Below the pieces are notes generated by a model. It did not search any database. It saw only the letters and a program-made list of their open reading frames with translations, and was not told the DNA's origin. The position numbers were made by a program, and so were the translations under genes. From Prochlorococcus sp. AG-347-L02 (lineage in GTDB: Bacteria; Cyanobacteriota; Cyanobacteriia; PCC-6307; Cyanobiaceae), in assembly GCA_003281255.1 (NCBI GenBank), contig QCCL01000002.1:1-64000 (forward strand): a DNA stretch of 64,000 nt, read 5' to 3'. Below, piece by piece: positions 22,392 through 32,601 of the stretch; within the stretch, counting starts at the first letter, position 1; each line of letters begins with the position of its first letter.

Positions 22392-23036
22392 TCACTTTTT
22401 GATAACTTTATCAATTAATCCATATTCGACTGCTTCTGAGGGAGATAAAAAGTAATCTCTTTCTGTATCTTCATTAATTTTTTCTAAAGGTTGACCAGTA
22501 TGTTCTGCTAAAAGCGAATTTAGTGTTTTCTTGAGAAAAAGTATTTCTTTAGCTTGTATTTCAATCTCTACTGCTTGACCTTGTGCACCTCCCAGAGGTT
22601 GATGAATCATAATCCTAGAATTAGGTAAAGCCAATCTTTTTCCCTTTGCTCCTCCAGAAAGTAGAAATGCCCCCATACTTGCCGCTACTCCAAAGCATAT
22701 TGTCACTACATCAGGGGATATTTGTTGCATAGTATCGTATATGGCCATTCCTGCAGTTACTGAGCCTCCTGGAGAATTGATGTATATTTGAATGTCTTTT
22801 TCGGGATCTTCCGCTTCAAGAAATAATAATTGCGCAACAAGTGAATCAGATACTTGATCATTAATTCCTGTACCTAAAAAAATTATTCTCTCCCTCAATA
22901 GTCTTGAATAAATATCAAAAGCTCTTTCTCCTCTACCTGATTGTTCTATAACAGTAGGAACAGCAGCAATGGTTTTATTTTTACTTTCGTAAGAACTTAT
23001 TGAGCTTTGGATTAAATGTTTTTTTTCTGAGTTCAC
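22392..23036 (-). CDS. clpP: ATP-dependent Clp protease proteolytic subunit ClpP
   Basis: [34 protein letters not shown] (catalytic Ser), [12 protein letters not shown]. Confidence 0.96.
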   Translation of the reverse strand: MNSEKKHLIQSSISSYESKNKTIAAVPTVIEQSGRGERAFDIYSRLLRERIIFLGTGINDQVSDSLVAQLLFLEAEDPEKDIQIYINSPGGSVTAGMAIYDTMQQISPDVVTICFGVAASMGAFLLSGGAKGKRLALPNSRIMIHQPLGGAQGQAVEIEIQAKEILFLKKTLNSLLAEHTGQPLEKINEDTERDYFLSPSEAVEYGLIDKVIKK

Positions 23037-23101
23037 AAATTAGTTTTCGTCTTATAGATAATTTAAGGGGTTTTTGTTTAATTAGTAGGAAATTTCATAA
23101 A

Positions 23102-24535
23102 TTATTTTTTTTCTTTTTTATTTTGAGTTTTTGTAGTTTTTGTAGTTTTTGTAGTTTTTGAAGAAGTTTTTGTGGTTTTTGTTGTTTTGGGGGTTTTGGT
23201 AACTTTGGAAGATTTTGTAGTTTTTTCTTTTACTTCAGAATTTTCTTCAAGCCAAATGATTAATTTTTCTTTGAGTAAATCGTTAGTTATTACTTCTGTT
23301 AATTTTTTAATATCTATTTGTTTTGAAGATTGAGAGATTGCATCTTCATAATCTTTCATTTTTGAATCAACTTCATCTTGCTCAACTTTTATGTTTTCTG
23401 TTTCAGCTAATGCTTTTAAAGCTAAATTTCTTTGAACATTTTTTTCAGCTTGAGGCCTTGTGGACTCTGCTAATGACTTAACTAATTCCGGAGTGAAAGT
23501 AGATTTAACATCAAGACCTTGTTGAGCAAATCTTTGAGCGGTTTGTTCAATATTATTCCTCACTTCTATATCAATCATAGATTTTGGAATTTCAGCAACC
23601 AATTCGTTTGTTAATGCATCTAGTAAAGCTTCAATTTTGATATCTTTTTGAGTTTTTTCAAAATTGTCTTTAAGTTGCTTTTCAATATCTTTCTTTAACT
23701 CTTTTAATGATTCTTTGTTGCCAGACTGTTTTGCAAAATCGTCATTAAGTTCAGGCAATTCTTTTTCCTTAAGATCCTTAAGATTTACTTCAAAAATGGC
23801 TTCTTTGCCTCTTGAATCCTCATGAGAATAATCATCAGGAAATTTAAGGTTAAGTGTTTTAGTATCACCAATTTTCATCTTTACGATTCCCTCAACGAAA
23901 CCGGGAATCATTTTGTTCTTTTCTAACTCAAGATCCATTGATTCACTTGTTCCACCATCAATCTCTTTACCAGAATCTTTATATTTTCCTTTGAAACTAA
24001 CTACAGCAATATCTCCTAATTTTGCTGCTCTATTGGTAACTGGAATAATGTTTGCAAACTGATTTCTAGATTTTTCTAGCGCTTCATCTATTGACTTAGG
24101 ATCAAACTTTGTCTTTGATATTTCAACACTTAGTCCTTTGGATTTTTTAAGTTTTAATTCTGGGGCAACATCAGTTTGAAGAGTAACCTTAAGTGATTTT
24201 TCAGGACTAAACTTTGCAAGTAAAGATTCAAATCCATCTACCAATTCTGGCTCACTTAGTGGCTCTATAGATTTTATTTTTAATGCTTCTTGCCATGATT
24301 TATCAATAATTTTTTCCAGAGCAGAAGCATGTAATTGTGTGATGCCAATTCTTTGGATTAAGACTTGTTTAGGAATCTTACCAAGTCTAAATCCCGGAAT
24401 TTTAGCCGAACGACTGATAGAACTGATTGTTTCATTCACACACGTTTTGCATGTCTCAGATGGTATCTCTAATTCGAATGAAATTCTACTTTGAGGCAGA
24501 GGAGTTGTTTTGACTATTAGTGCATCTTTAGCCAT
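23102..24535 (-). CDS. tig: Trigger factor
   Basis: ARKI-like SRSAKIPGFRLGKIPKQVLIQRIG; PPIase domain; Lys/Thr-repeat C-terminal tail. Confidence 0.95.
   Translation of the reverse strand: MAKDALIVKTTPLPQSRISFELEIPSETCKTCVNETISSISRSAKIPGFRLGKIPKQVLIQRIGITQLHASALEKIIDKSWQEALKIKSIEPLSEPELVDGFESLLAKFSPEKSLKVTLQTDVAPELKLKKSKGLSVEISKTKFDPKSIDEALEKSRNQFANIIPVTNRAAKLGDIAVVSFKGKYKDSGKEIDGGTSESMDLELEKNKMIPGFVEGIVKMKIGDTKTLNLKFPDDYSHEDSRGKEAIFEVNLKDLKEKELPELNDDFAKQSGNKESLKELKKDIEKQLKDNFEKTQKDIKIEALLDALTNELVAEIPKSMIDIEVRNNIEQTAQRFAQQGLDVKSTFTPELVKSLAESTRPQAEKNVQRNLALKALAETENIKVEQDEVDSKMKDYEDAISQSSKQIDIKKLTEVITNDLLKEKLIIWLEENSEVKEKTTKSSKVTKTPKTTKTTKTSSKTTKTTKTTKTQNKKEKK
23125..23225. repeat. Degenerate 9-nt tandem repeat (gtagttttt on + strand) coding the KTTKTTKTTK tail of trigger factor
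   Basis: Four near-perfect 9-nt units at 23125-23160, then decayed copies. Confidence 0.8.
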
Positions 24536-24659
24536 GTTTTTCTAAGTTATTACTATGAGCCGAATCTTAATTATTTCACATTATGTGATTTCCTTGAAAG
24601 TTAATTTTTTGATAAAGTAAAAAAAATAGTCAATCTATTTATAAAAATCATTTTAAAGT

Positions 24660-25691
24660 GTGAGACAATCTCCGTATTTGCCTAATAGGCCATTAAAAGT
24701 TGCTGTTTTAGGTTCTTCAGGTGCTGTGGGATCTGAATTGCTAAAAATTCTTGAACAACGTGATTTCCCAATATCAGAATTGGTCTTACTTTCATCAGAG
24801 CGGTCAGAAGGAAAAAAAATTATTTGGAAAGATGAAGAATTAGTTACAAAAAAAACAACTAAGGAAGAATTTAAGAATCTTGATTTAGTTTTGGCTTCAG
24901 CTGGCGGAAGTATTTCAAAAAAATGGTTGTCTACCATTATTGATCAAAATGCTTTACTGATAGATAATTCGAGTGCTTTCAGATTAGATAAGAACGTTCC
25001 TCTTATAGTCCCTGAAGTTAATGCTAGTGACGTACTTAATCATGATGGGGTAATAGCGAATCCAAACTGCACTACCATTTTGTTGACATTAGTTTTAGCT
25101 CCATTAAACAAACTTTCGACTATTCAAAGAGTTATTGTCTCAACATATCAATCTGTCAGTGGTGCAGGCCAACTGGCGATGGAGGAACTAAAACTTTTAA
25201 CTGAACAATATCTTCAAGGAAATCCTCAAAAAAGTGAAGTTTTGCCATACTCCCTTGCTTTTAATTTGTTTTTACATAATTCCCCTATGCTTTCAAATAA
25301 TTACTGCGAAGAAGAGATGAAAATGGTTAATGAGACAAGGAAAATATTAAATATTGCTGATTTAAAGCTTTCTGCTACATGTGTTCGAGTCCCAGTACTG
25401 AGAGCACATTCTGAATCGATTAATATTGAATTTGCCGATTTAATTGAGCCTAAAGATGCTCTTGAAGAATTAAAAAAATCTCCTGGAATTGAAGTTATTG
25501 AGGATTACAAAAATAATAGATTTCCTATGCCAAATGACGTAATGGGCAAGGATAATGTTGCTGTTGGCAGGCTAAGAACTGATATAAGTCAGCCTCATGG
25601 ATTAGAATTATGGTTATGTGGAGATCAAATAAGAAAAGGAGCAGCTCTGAATGCTGTTCAAATAGCTGAGTTATTAATTCCAAAAAAATGA
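24660..25691 (+). CDS. asd: Aspartate-semialdehyde dehydrogenase (GTG start)
   Basis: [33 protein letters not shown]. Confidence 0.96.
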   Translation: MRQSPYLPNRPLKVAVLGSSGAVGSELLKILEQRDFPISELVLLSSERSEGKKIIWKDEELVTKKTTKEEFKNLDLVLASAGGSISKKWLSTIIDQNALLIDNSSAFRLDKNVPLIVPEVNASDVLNHDGVIANPNCTTILLTLVLAPLNKLSTIQRVIVSTYQSVSGAGQLAMEELKLLTEQYLQGNPQKSEVLPYSLAFNLFLHNSPMLSNNYCEEEMKMVNETRKILNIADLKLSATCVRVPVLRAHSESINIEFADLIEPKDALEELKKSPGIEVIEDYKNNRFPMPNDVMGKDNVAVGRLRTDISQPHGLELWLCGDQIRKGAALNAVQIAELLIPKK

Positions 25692-26590
25692 TTACAGACA
25701 AAACTGAGTGTAATAATCCACTATTTGGAAGATTATTGACTGCAATGGTTACTCCATTCACTGAGAATGGAAATGTAGATTATGAACTAGCTATAAAACT
25801 TTCAAATTATCTTTTTGAGAATGGTTCCGATGGAATTGTGTTGTGCGGTACTACTGGAGAATCTCCGACTCTTTCATGGGCGGAACAGCATGATTTATTT
25901 ATTGCGGTAAAAGGATCTTTGGATGCAAGCTGTAAAGTAATAGTTGGCACTGGTAGCAATTGTACAAGCGAAGCTGTGGAAGCTACAAAAAAAGCTTACG
26001 AATCTGGTGCCGACGGTGCTTTGGTCGTTGTTCCTTATTACAATAAGCCGCCTCAAGAAGGTCTTTATAAACATTTCAGTTCTATTGCTAAATCTGCAAA
26101 GGATTTGCCTCTTATGCTCTACAACATTCCTGGCAGGACTGGATGTAATTTATTACCTGATACTGTGAAGAAACTTATGGATTTTTCAAATATTCTCAGT
26201 ATTAAAGCAGCAAGCGGTAGAATAGAGGAAGTAACAGAACTAAGAGCTATTTGTGGCTCCGAACTCTCTGTATATAGTGGCGACGATTCATTGTTGCTTC
26301 CAATGTTATCTGTAGGTGCTGTAGGAGTAGTAAGTGTTGCAAGTCATTTAGTTGGATTGCAATTGAAAGAGATGATTCATTCTTTTCAAAGTGGAAAGGT
26401 TTCCAATGCTCTTTCTATCCATGAAAAACTTCAGCCTCTTTTCAAAGCACTCTTTATGACTACTAATCCAATCCCTATTAAGGCTGCTTTGGAGCTAACA
26501 GGATGGGATGTAGGTAATCCTAGAAGTCCTTTGTCACCTTTAACCAATGACATGAAAAAGCAACTATCTTTTATCCTGAATTCCTTATAA
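25688..26590 (+). CDS. dapA: 4-hydroxy-tetrahydrodipicolinate synthase
   Basis: [36 protein letters not shown]; overlaps asd by 4 bp. Confidence 0.97.
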   Translation: MITDKTECNNPLFGRLLTAMVTPFTENGNVDYELAIKLSNYLFENGSDGIVLCGTTGESPTLSWAEQHDLFIAVKGSLDASCKVIVGTGSNCTSEAVEATKKAYESGADGALVVVPYYNKPPQEGLYKHFSSIAKSAKDLPLMLYNIPGRTGCNLLPDTVKKLMDFSNILSIKAASGRIEEVTELRAICGSELSVYSGDDSLLLPMLSVGAVGVVSVASHLVGLQLKEMIHSFQSGKVSNALSIHEKLQPLFKALFMTTNPIPIKAALELTGWDVGNPRSPLSPLTNDMKKQLSFILNSL

Positions 26591-26670
26591 TAGGGATTAT
26601 ATTTAACTTGATAATTAAATTTAAATAAACCTTATTTGATTACAAGCAGGCCTTCATAAATTTCAAAATT

Positions 26671-28656
26671 ATGCAATCAAGTACAAATTCAACTTTAAAT
26701 AGATCTACTCATGATTCATCTAGATCTAAAAGTAATACGCCAGCTCTACGAGTAATACCTCTTGGAGGACTACATGAAATAGGAAAAAACACTTGTGTTT
26801 TTGAATATGGTGATGAATTAATGCTTGTTGATGCTGGGCTAGCTTTCCCATCTGATGGTATGCATGGCGTAAACGTTGTTATGCCTGATACAACTTTTTT
26901 AAAAGAAAATCAAAGAAGAATAAAAGGAATGATTGTCACTCACGGACATGAAGATCACATTGGAGGTATTTCTCATCATCTAAAGCATTTTAATATTCCC
27001 ATTATTTATGGTCCAAGACTGGCAATGTCAATGCTTAGAGGAAAAATGGAGGAAGCAGGGGTATCTGATAGAACAACTATACAGACAGTAAATCCAAGAG
27101 ATGTTGTAAAAGTAGGACAACATTTTTCTGTTGAATTTATTCGAAATACTCATTCTATTTGCGATAGCTTTTCTTTAGCAGTTACAACACCTGTTGGCAC
27201 AATTATTTTCACAGGAGATTTTAAGTTTGATCATATGCCAGTAGATGGAGAGCAATTTGATATTGAAAGAATGGTGCATTACGGAGAGAAGGGCGTTTTA
27301 TGCATGTTCAGTGATTCTACTAATGCCGAAGTTCCAGGTTTTTGTCCTTCTGAGAAGACTATCTATCCTTCTTTAGAAAAACATATTGCAGAGGCAAAAG
27401 AACGAGTTATCCTTACCACTTTTGCTAGTTCTGTTCATAGAGTGACAATGATCTTAGAATTGGCCATGAAACATGGAAGAAAGGTCGGTTTGTTAGGTAG
27501 ATCGATGATAAATGTTATTGCTAAAGCAAGAGATATTGGTTATATGAAATGTCCAGATGATTTGTTTGTTCCTATTAAGCAAATTAGAGATTTGCCAGAT
27601 AGGGAGACCTTATTATTAATGACGGGTAGTCAAGGAGAACCCCTAGCAGCGTTAAGCAGAATATCTCGTGGTGAACATCAGCATGTTCGTCTTAAGACTA
27701 CTGATACTGTAATATTTTCAGCCAGCCCAATTCCTGGTAATACTATTTCTGTTGTTAATACAATAGATAGATTAATGAAACTCGGAGCAAAGGTTGTTTA
27801 TGGAAAGGGTGAGAATATTCATGTTTCTGGTCATGGTTTTCAAGAAGATCAAAAATTAATGTTGGCACTCGCAAAACCTAAGTTTTTTGTTCCTGTTCAT
27901 GGAGAACATAGAATGCTTGTTTGTCATGGGAAGAGTGCACAAACTATGGGGGTTCCAAAGGATAATATCTTAATTATTGAAAATGGAGATGTAGTTGAGT
28001 TAACACCTAATTCTATTCAAAAGGGTGATCCTGTAAAAGCTGGTGTTGAACTACTTGATAACTCACGAAATGGGATAGTAGATGCTCGAGTATTAAAGGA
28101 AAGGCAGCAATTAGCTGGGGATGGTGTAGTAACTGTTTTAGCTCCTATTAGTACAGATGGGAAGATGGTTGCGCCTCCTAGAGTTAATTTAAGAGGAGTT
28201 GTTACTACTGCGGAACCAAGAAAAATGTCTATGTGGACAGAACGAGAAATAAGCTGGGTCTTAGAAAATAGATGGAAACAATTATCCAGACAAACTGGGC
28301 CGAATAATTTTGAGGTAGATTGGATTGGTGTTCAAAGAGAAATTGAAAATGGTTTATCGAGAAGAATGAGAAGAGAATTACAAGTTGAACCACTTATTTT
28401 GTGTTTAGTTCAACCTGCTCCAAGTGGAACTCGTGCTTATATTCCAAAGATTACCGAGGAGCAAAATTTCTCCAATAGAAATAGAAATAATAATAATTTC
28501 CATAAGAAATCAAACAATAATCATCCTAATAGTTCAAATAACCCACAAAATGCTCAAAAAAGTTCAAAAGTTTCACAGAAACCTTCAGCTGAGACTGCTA
28601 CAGAAGATTCATTTGAAGGTAGAACAAGAAGAAGAAGATCTGCTGTAACATCTTAA
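26671..28656 (+). CDS. rnj: Ribonuclease J
   Basis: beta-CASP RNase: GGLHEIGKNTCVFEYGDELMLVDAGLAFP, THGHEDHIGG, SGHG; Asn-rich C-terminal tail. Confidence 0.94.
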   Translation: MQSSTNSTLNRSTHDSSRSKSNTPALRVIPLGGLHEIGKNTCVFEYGDELMLVDAGLAFPSDGMHGVNVVMPDTTFLKENQRRIKGMIVTHGHEDHIGGISHHLKHFNIPIIYGPRLAMSMLRGKMEEAGVSDRTTIQTVNPRDVVKVGQHFSVEFIRNTHSICDSFSLAVTTPVGTIIFTGDFKFDHMPVDGEQFDIERMVHYGEKGVLCMFSDSTNAEVPGFCPSEKTIYPSLEKHIAEAKERVILTTFASSVHRVTMILELAMKHGRKVGLLGRSMINVIAKARDIGYMKCPDDLFVPIKQIRDLPDRETLLLMTGSQGEPLAALSRISRGEHQHVRLKTTDTVIFSASPIPGNTISVVNTIDRLMKLGAKVVYGKGENIHVSGHGFQEDQKLMLALAKPKFFVPVHGEHRMLVCHGKSAQTMGVPKDNILIIENGDVVELTPNSIQKGDPVKAGVELLDNSRNGIVDARVLKERQQLAGDGVVTVLAPISTDGKMVAPPRVNLRGVVTTAEPRKMSMWTEREISWVLENRWKQLSRQTGPNNFEVDWIGVQREIENGLSRRMRRELQVEPLILCLVQPAPSGTRAYIPKITEEQNFSNRNRNNNNFHKKSNNNHPNSSNNPQNAQKSSKVSQKPSAETATEDSFEGRTRRRRSAVTS

Positions 28657-29663
28657 CTTTTTTCAAAATTTATATAATTTTTATCCCAAACAATTCTTAA
28701 AAACTCTTGCAGATTAATTTGACCTTTATTTTTTTCATAAATTGAAGTTGCTAATTTTGTCAGATTTTTAGAACTACATTGCTTTGGAGATATTTCTTTT
28801 AAAAATCTATTTAAAATTGTGCACCTCGCTTCAATACACATTCCATTTAGGAGATTCCTATCGATACCTTTAACATCTTTACAATATAAATACGCTAGTT
28901 CACTAAGATCATTACGTTCATTATTGTATTTGCTCATTTTTTGGGAAAAATTGTTTATCCTTTCAGAACAACCAGGATAGATGACTTCTAAGGTAGGAAT
29001 AATTTTTTTTCTTACTAAATTTCTTTTTAATTTAAGATCTGAATTTGTAGGATCTTCCCAGACTGGGATCTTCATATCATTGCAAAATTGTTTTGTATCT
29101 TTCCTACTGAAAATTAATATTGGTCTTATTAAATAAATTTGATTTTCTATTAATCTTTTACTCTCAATATTACTCAGACCTGCAAAATTGCTTCCTCTAG
29201 ATAAATTGAGGATAAATGTTTCTGCATTATCACTACTCGTGTGACCAGTTAACAAATAAATATTATGTTTTTGCTGGTTTTTATTTAATAAAGTTTTGGC
29301 TCTTTCACATAATTTTTTATATCTCCATTCTCGTGCTTTTTCTTCTGAAGAAATACTTTTTTTATTTGCTTGATCAAAAGAGAATGAAATATTTTTATCT
29401 TCGCAATAATCTTTTAATTCAAGAGCATATAGTGATGATTTTTCGTGCCACTGATGATCACCATGCCAAACACTAATAGACCAATTATGTAGTTTTTTTA
29501 GGTCATTAATTAGGGTTAATAAGGTCATTGAGTCTTGACCCCCCGAAACACTTATTAAAATATTGGATCCTTTGGGAATTAATATTTTTTTGGTAAGAAT
29601 TTCCTTGTGAAGCTGATGATGCCATGATGACCAATTTTTCTGACTTAATTTTTTATCAGTCAT
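28653..29663 (-). CDS. tilS: tRNA(Ile)-lysidine synthase
   Basis: PP-loop SVSGGQDSMTLL, GHTSSDNAETF. Confidence 0.94.
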   Translation of the reverse strand: MTDKKLSQKNWSSWHHQLHKEILTKKILIPKGSNILISVSGGQDSMTLLTLINDLKKLHNWSISVWHGDHQWHEKSSLYALELKDYCEDKNISFSFDQANKKSISSEEKAREWRYKKLCERAKTLLNKNQQKHNIYLLTGHTSSDNAETFILNLSRGSNFAGLSNIESKRLIENQIYLIRPILIFSRKDTKQFCNDMKIPVWEDPTNSDLKLKRNLVRKKIIPTLEVIYPGCSERINNFSQKMSKYNNERNDLSELAYLYCKDVKGIDRNLLNGMCIEARCTILNRFLKEISPKQCSSKNLTKLATSIYEKNKGQINLQEFLRIVWDKNYINFEKS

Positions 29664-29682
29664 TTTGTGTTGCTCAGATAAT

Positions 29683-29718
29683 ATTTTTTAAAAAATGCAC
29701 TGTTTTACTAAAACAATG
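29683..29718. promoter_or_regulatory. Two adjacent palindromes between divergent tilS and ycf23 (ATTTTTTAAAAAAT; CACTGTTTTACTAAAACAATG)
   Basis: Perfect 14-mer palindrome followed directly by a 15-mer palindrome with one central base plus outer pairing. Confidence 0.45.
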
Positions 29719-29748
29719 TCACAATCGGGTAATAAATTCATTAAGTAA

Positions 29749-30525
29749 ATGAGTCTGATTAATCTTTTGCCACAAAAAATCAAAGAAGAGTTAAGAAGCA
29801 AATCCTTACTCAAAGTTATTTCAGGATTGAATAATTTCGATGTTCAGTCTGTGAAAATAGTTGTTGAGGCTGCTTCATTAGGAGGTGCAGATCTTGTCGA
29901 TATTGCTTGTAAACCTGAACTCGTTGATTTAGCACTTAATAATTCAACACTACCCGTTTGTGTTAGTTCAGTAGAGCCTCGATCTTTTCAAGATTGTGTA
30001 AAAGCTGGAGCATCATTAATTGAGATAGGAAATTACGATACTTTTTATGAAAAAGGCATTCATTTTTCAGATAAAAAAGTTTTAAACATTACAAAAGAGA
30101 CGAGGGATTTATTGCCTAATTTTCCTTTATCAGTAACTGTTCCTCATACTATGCCTATTGATAAACAAGTTGATCTTGCTGTAAAGCTAGTGGAAGAAGG
30201 CGTTGATATTATTCAAACAGAAGGTGGTACCAGTTCTACTCCTTACTCTCCAGGAATTCAAGGTTTTTTTGAAAAATCAGTACCAACTCTTGCAGCTACC
30301 TATGCTATTCATCAAGAATTTAAGAAACAATCTCTGAATATACCAATCATGAGTGCCTCTGGATTAAGCCAGGTAACTTGTCCACTAGCAATATCCTCTG
30401 GAGCCTCAGCAGTTGGTGTTGGATCTGTGGTTAATAAATTAGATGATTTAATATCAATGATTGCGGTTGTTAGGGGCTTAAAAGAATCTTTGAAAAATTC
30501 AATAATTGGAGAAAAAATTTCTTAG
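29749..30525 (+). CDS. ycf23: Ycf23/DUF561 family protein
   Basis: ISGLNNFDVQSVKIVVEAASLGGADLVDIACKPELV...PVCVSSVEP; TEGGTSS. Confidence 0.85.
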   Translation: MSLINLLPQKIKEELRSKSLLKVISGLNNFDVQSVKIVVEAASLGGADLVDIACKPELVDLALNNSTLPVCVSSVEPRSFQDCVKAGASLIEIGNYDTFYEKGIHFSDKKVLNITKETRDLLPNFPLSVTVPHTMPIDKQVDLAVKLVEEGVDIIQTEGGTSSTPYSPGIQGFFEKSVPTLAATYAIHQEFKKQSLNIPIMSASGLSQVTCPLAISSGASAVGVGSVVNKLDDLISMIAVVRGLKESLKNSIIGEKIS

Positions 30526-30551
30526 TATAGCAACATCCTTTAGCTACGAGC

Positions 30552-32594
30552 TTGATGAACAACTATAAGTTGCGAGCACCTTACGAACCAAATGGAGATC
30601 AACCAGAAGCTATTAAAAAATTAGTTAAAGGAGTAAATAATGGTAAACAGTTTCAGACTCTTTTAGGAGCTACTGGAACTGGTAAAACATTTACCATTGC
30701 CAATGTAATTCAACAAACAGGAAGACCAGCACTTGTTTTAGCCCATAATAAAACGTTGGCTGCACAACTATGTAATGAATTAAGGGAATTTTTTCCAAAA
30801 AATGCTGTTGAGTACTTTATTTCTTACTACGATTATTATCAACCAGAAGCTTATGTACCTGTAAGTGATACTTACATAGCCAAAACTGCTTCAATTAATG
30901 AAGAAATAGATATGCTTAGGCATTCTGCAACACGCTCATTATTTGAGAGAAAAGATGTAATTGTTGTAGCTTCAATAAGTTGTATTTATGGTCTTGGTAT
31001 ACCCAGTGAGTATTTAAAAGCTGCAGTAAAATTTGAAGTGGGAAAATCAATAAATCTACGTTCTTCTTTAAGGTCTCTCGTTGAAAATCAATATACTAGA
31101 AATGATATTGAAATTACTAGAGGTAGATTCAGAATTAAAGGTGATGTTTTAGAAATCGGTCCAGCTTATGAAGATAGATTAATAAGAATTGAGTTATTTG
31201 GTGATGAAGTCGAGGCTATTAGATATGTTGACCCTACTACAGGAGAAATACTTGAAAGTTTGGAACAAGTTAGCGTTTACCCAGCGAAGCATTTTGTGAC
31301 TCCAAAAGAAAGACTTGAGAGTGCAATAAGTGCAATTAGAAGTGAATTAAAAACTCAACTCGATAAATTTACATACGAAGGAAAATTATTAGAGGCTCAA
31401 CGTCTAGAACAACGTACAAAATATGATTTAGAAATGCTTAAAGAGGTTGGTTATTGTAATGGAGTTGAGAATTATGCTCGTCATTTATCAGGTAGGGAGG
31501 AAGGTTCACCGCCAGAATGCTTAATAGATTACTTTCCCAAAGATTGGTTGTTGGTAGTTGATGAGAGTCACGTAACATGTCCTCAACTTCATGCGATGTA
31601 CAACGGTGATCAATCTAGAAAAAAAGTTTTAATAGATCATGGTTTTAGATTGCCTAGTGCTGCAGATAATAGACCTTTAAAATGTGAAGAGTTTTGGGAA
31701 AAATCAAAACAGACATTATTTATAAGTGCAACTCCCGGTCAATGGGAATTAGATCAATGTGATGGTGAATTTATTGAGCAAGTTATAAGACCAACTGGGG
31801 TATTAGACCCGATAATTGATGTAAGACCCAGTGAAGGCCAAATAGAAGATCTGTTATCTGAAATAAGAATTCGAGCTGAAAAGAATCAAAGAGTGCTTGT
31901 GACAACACTTACTAAGAGAATGGCTGAAGATCTAACTGATTTTTTATCGGAAAATAAAGTAAGAGTTAGATATTTGCATTCCGAAATCCATTCAATTGAA
32001 AGAATTGAAATTATTCAAGACCTTAGAATGGGCGAATATGATGTTTTGGTAGGAGTTAATTTATTAAGAGAGGGACTTGATCTTCCAGAAGTATCCTTAG
32101 TTGCCATTTTAGATGCTGATAAAGAAGGTTTTCTGAGAGCAGAAAGGTCATTGATTCAAACAATAGGAAGAGCTGCCAGACATGTTGAAGGTGTTGCCTT
32201 GCTTTATGCAGATAACTTTACAGATTCAATGAAAAGAGCAATATCTGAAACTGATAGAAGAAGAACTATTCAAAAAAAATATAACCAAGTCAATGGTATT
32301 ACACCAAAACCTGCAGGCAAAAAAATAGAAAATTCAATATTATCTTTTCTAGAACTTTCTAGAAAACTAGATGCTGGTGGTTTATCTAAAGATTTAATAA
32401 ATATAGTTAATAACAAAACTGACGCAATTCTCAGTTCCAGTGATAATCAATGTTTGCTCGAAGAATTGCCTGACTTAATAGAAAAGTTAGAAATTAAAAT
32501 GAAAGACGCTGCAAAAGAGTTAAATTTTGAAGAAGCAGCAAATTTGAGAGATAGAATCAAAAAATTAAGACAAAAATTGGCAAGAAATAATTAA
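30552..32594 (+). CDS. uvrB: Excinuclease ABC subunit B
   Basis: [69 protein letters not shown]. Confidence 0.98.
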   Translation: MMNNYKLRAPYEPNGDQPEAIKKLVKGVNNGKQFQTLLGATGTGKTFTIANVIQQTGRPALVLAHNKTLAAQLCNELREFFPKNAVEYFISYYDYYQPEAYVPVSDTYIAKTASINEEIDMLRHSATRSLFERKDVIVVASISCIYGLGIPSEYLKAAVKFEVGKSINLRSSLRSLVENQYTRNDIEITRGRFRIKGDVLEIGPAYEDRLIRIELFGDEVEAIRYVDPTTGEILESLEQVSVYPAKHFVTPKERLESAISAIRSELKTQLDKFTYEGKLLEAQRLEQRTKYDLEMLKEVGYCNGVENYARHLSGREEGSPPECLIDYFPKDWLLVVDESHVTCPQLHAMYNGDQSRKKVLIDHGFRLPSAADNRPLKCEEFWEKSKQTLFISATPGQWELDQCDGEFIEQVIRPTGVLDPIIDVRPSEGQIEDLLSEIRIRAEKNQRVLVTTLTKRMAEDLTDFLSENKVRVRYLHSEIHSIERIEIIQDLRMGEYDVLVGVNLLREGLDLPEVSLVAILDADKEGFLRAERSLIQTIGRAARHVEGVALLYADNFTDSMKRAISETDRRRTIQKKYNQVNGITPKPAGKKIENSILSFLELSRKLDAGGLSKDLINIVNNKTDAILSSSDNQCLLEELPDLIEKLEIKMKDAAKELNFEEAANLRDRIKKLRQKLARNN

Positions 32595-32601
32595 AAAGAA
32601 C

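Noticed and set aside
28460-28650. Asn/Ser-rich low-complexity tail of RNase J and an overlapping +2 frame ORF
   Set aside because: Low-complexity C-terminal tails are common in RNase J homologs; the overlapping ORF is compositional
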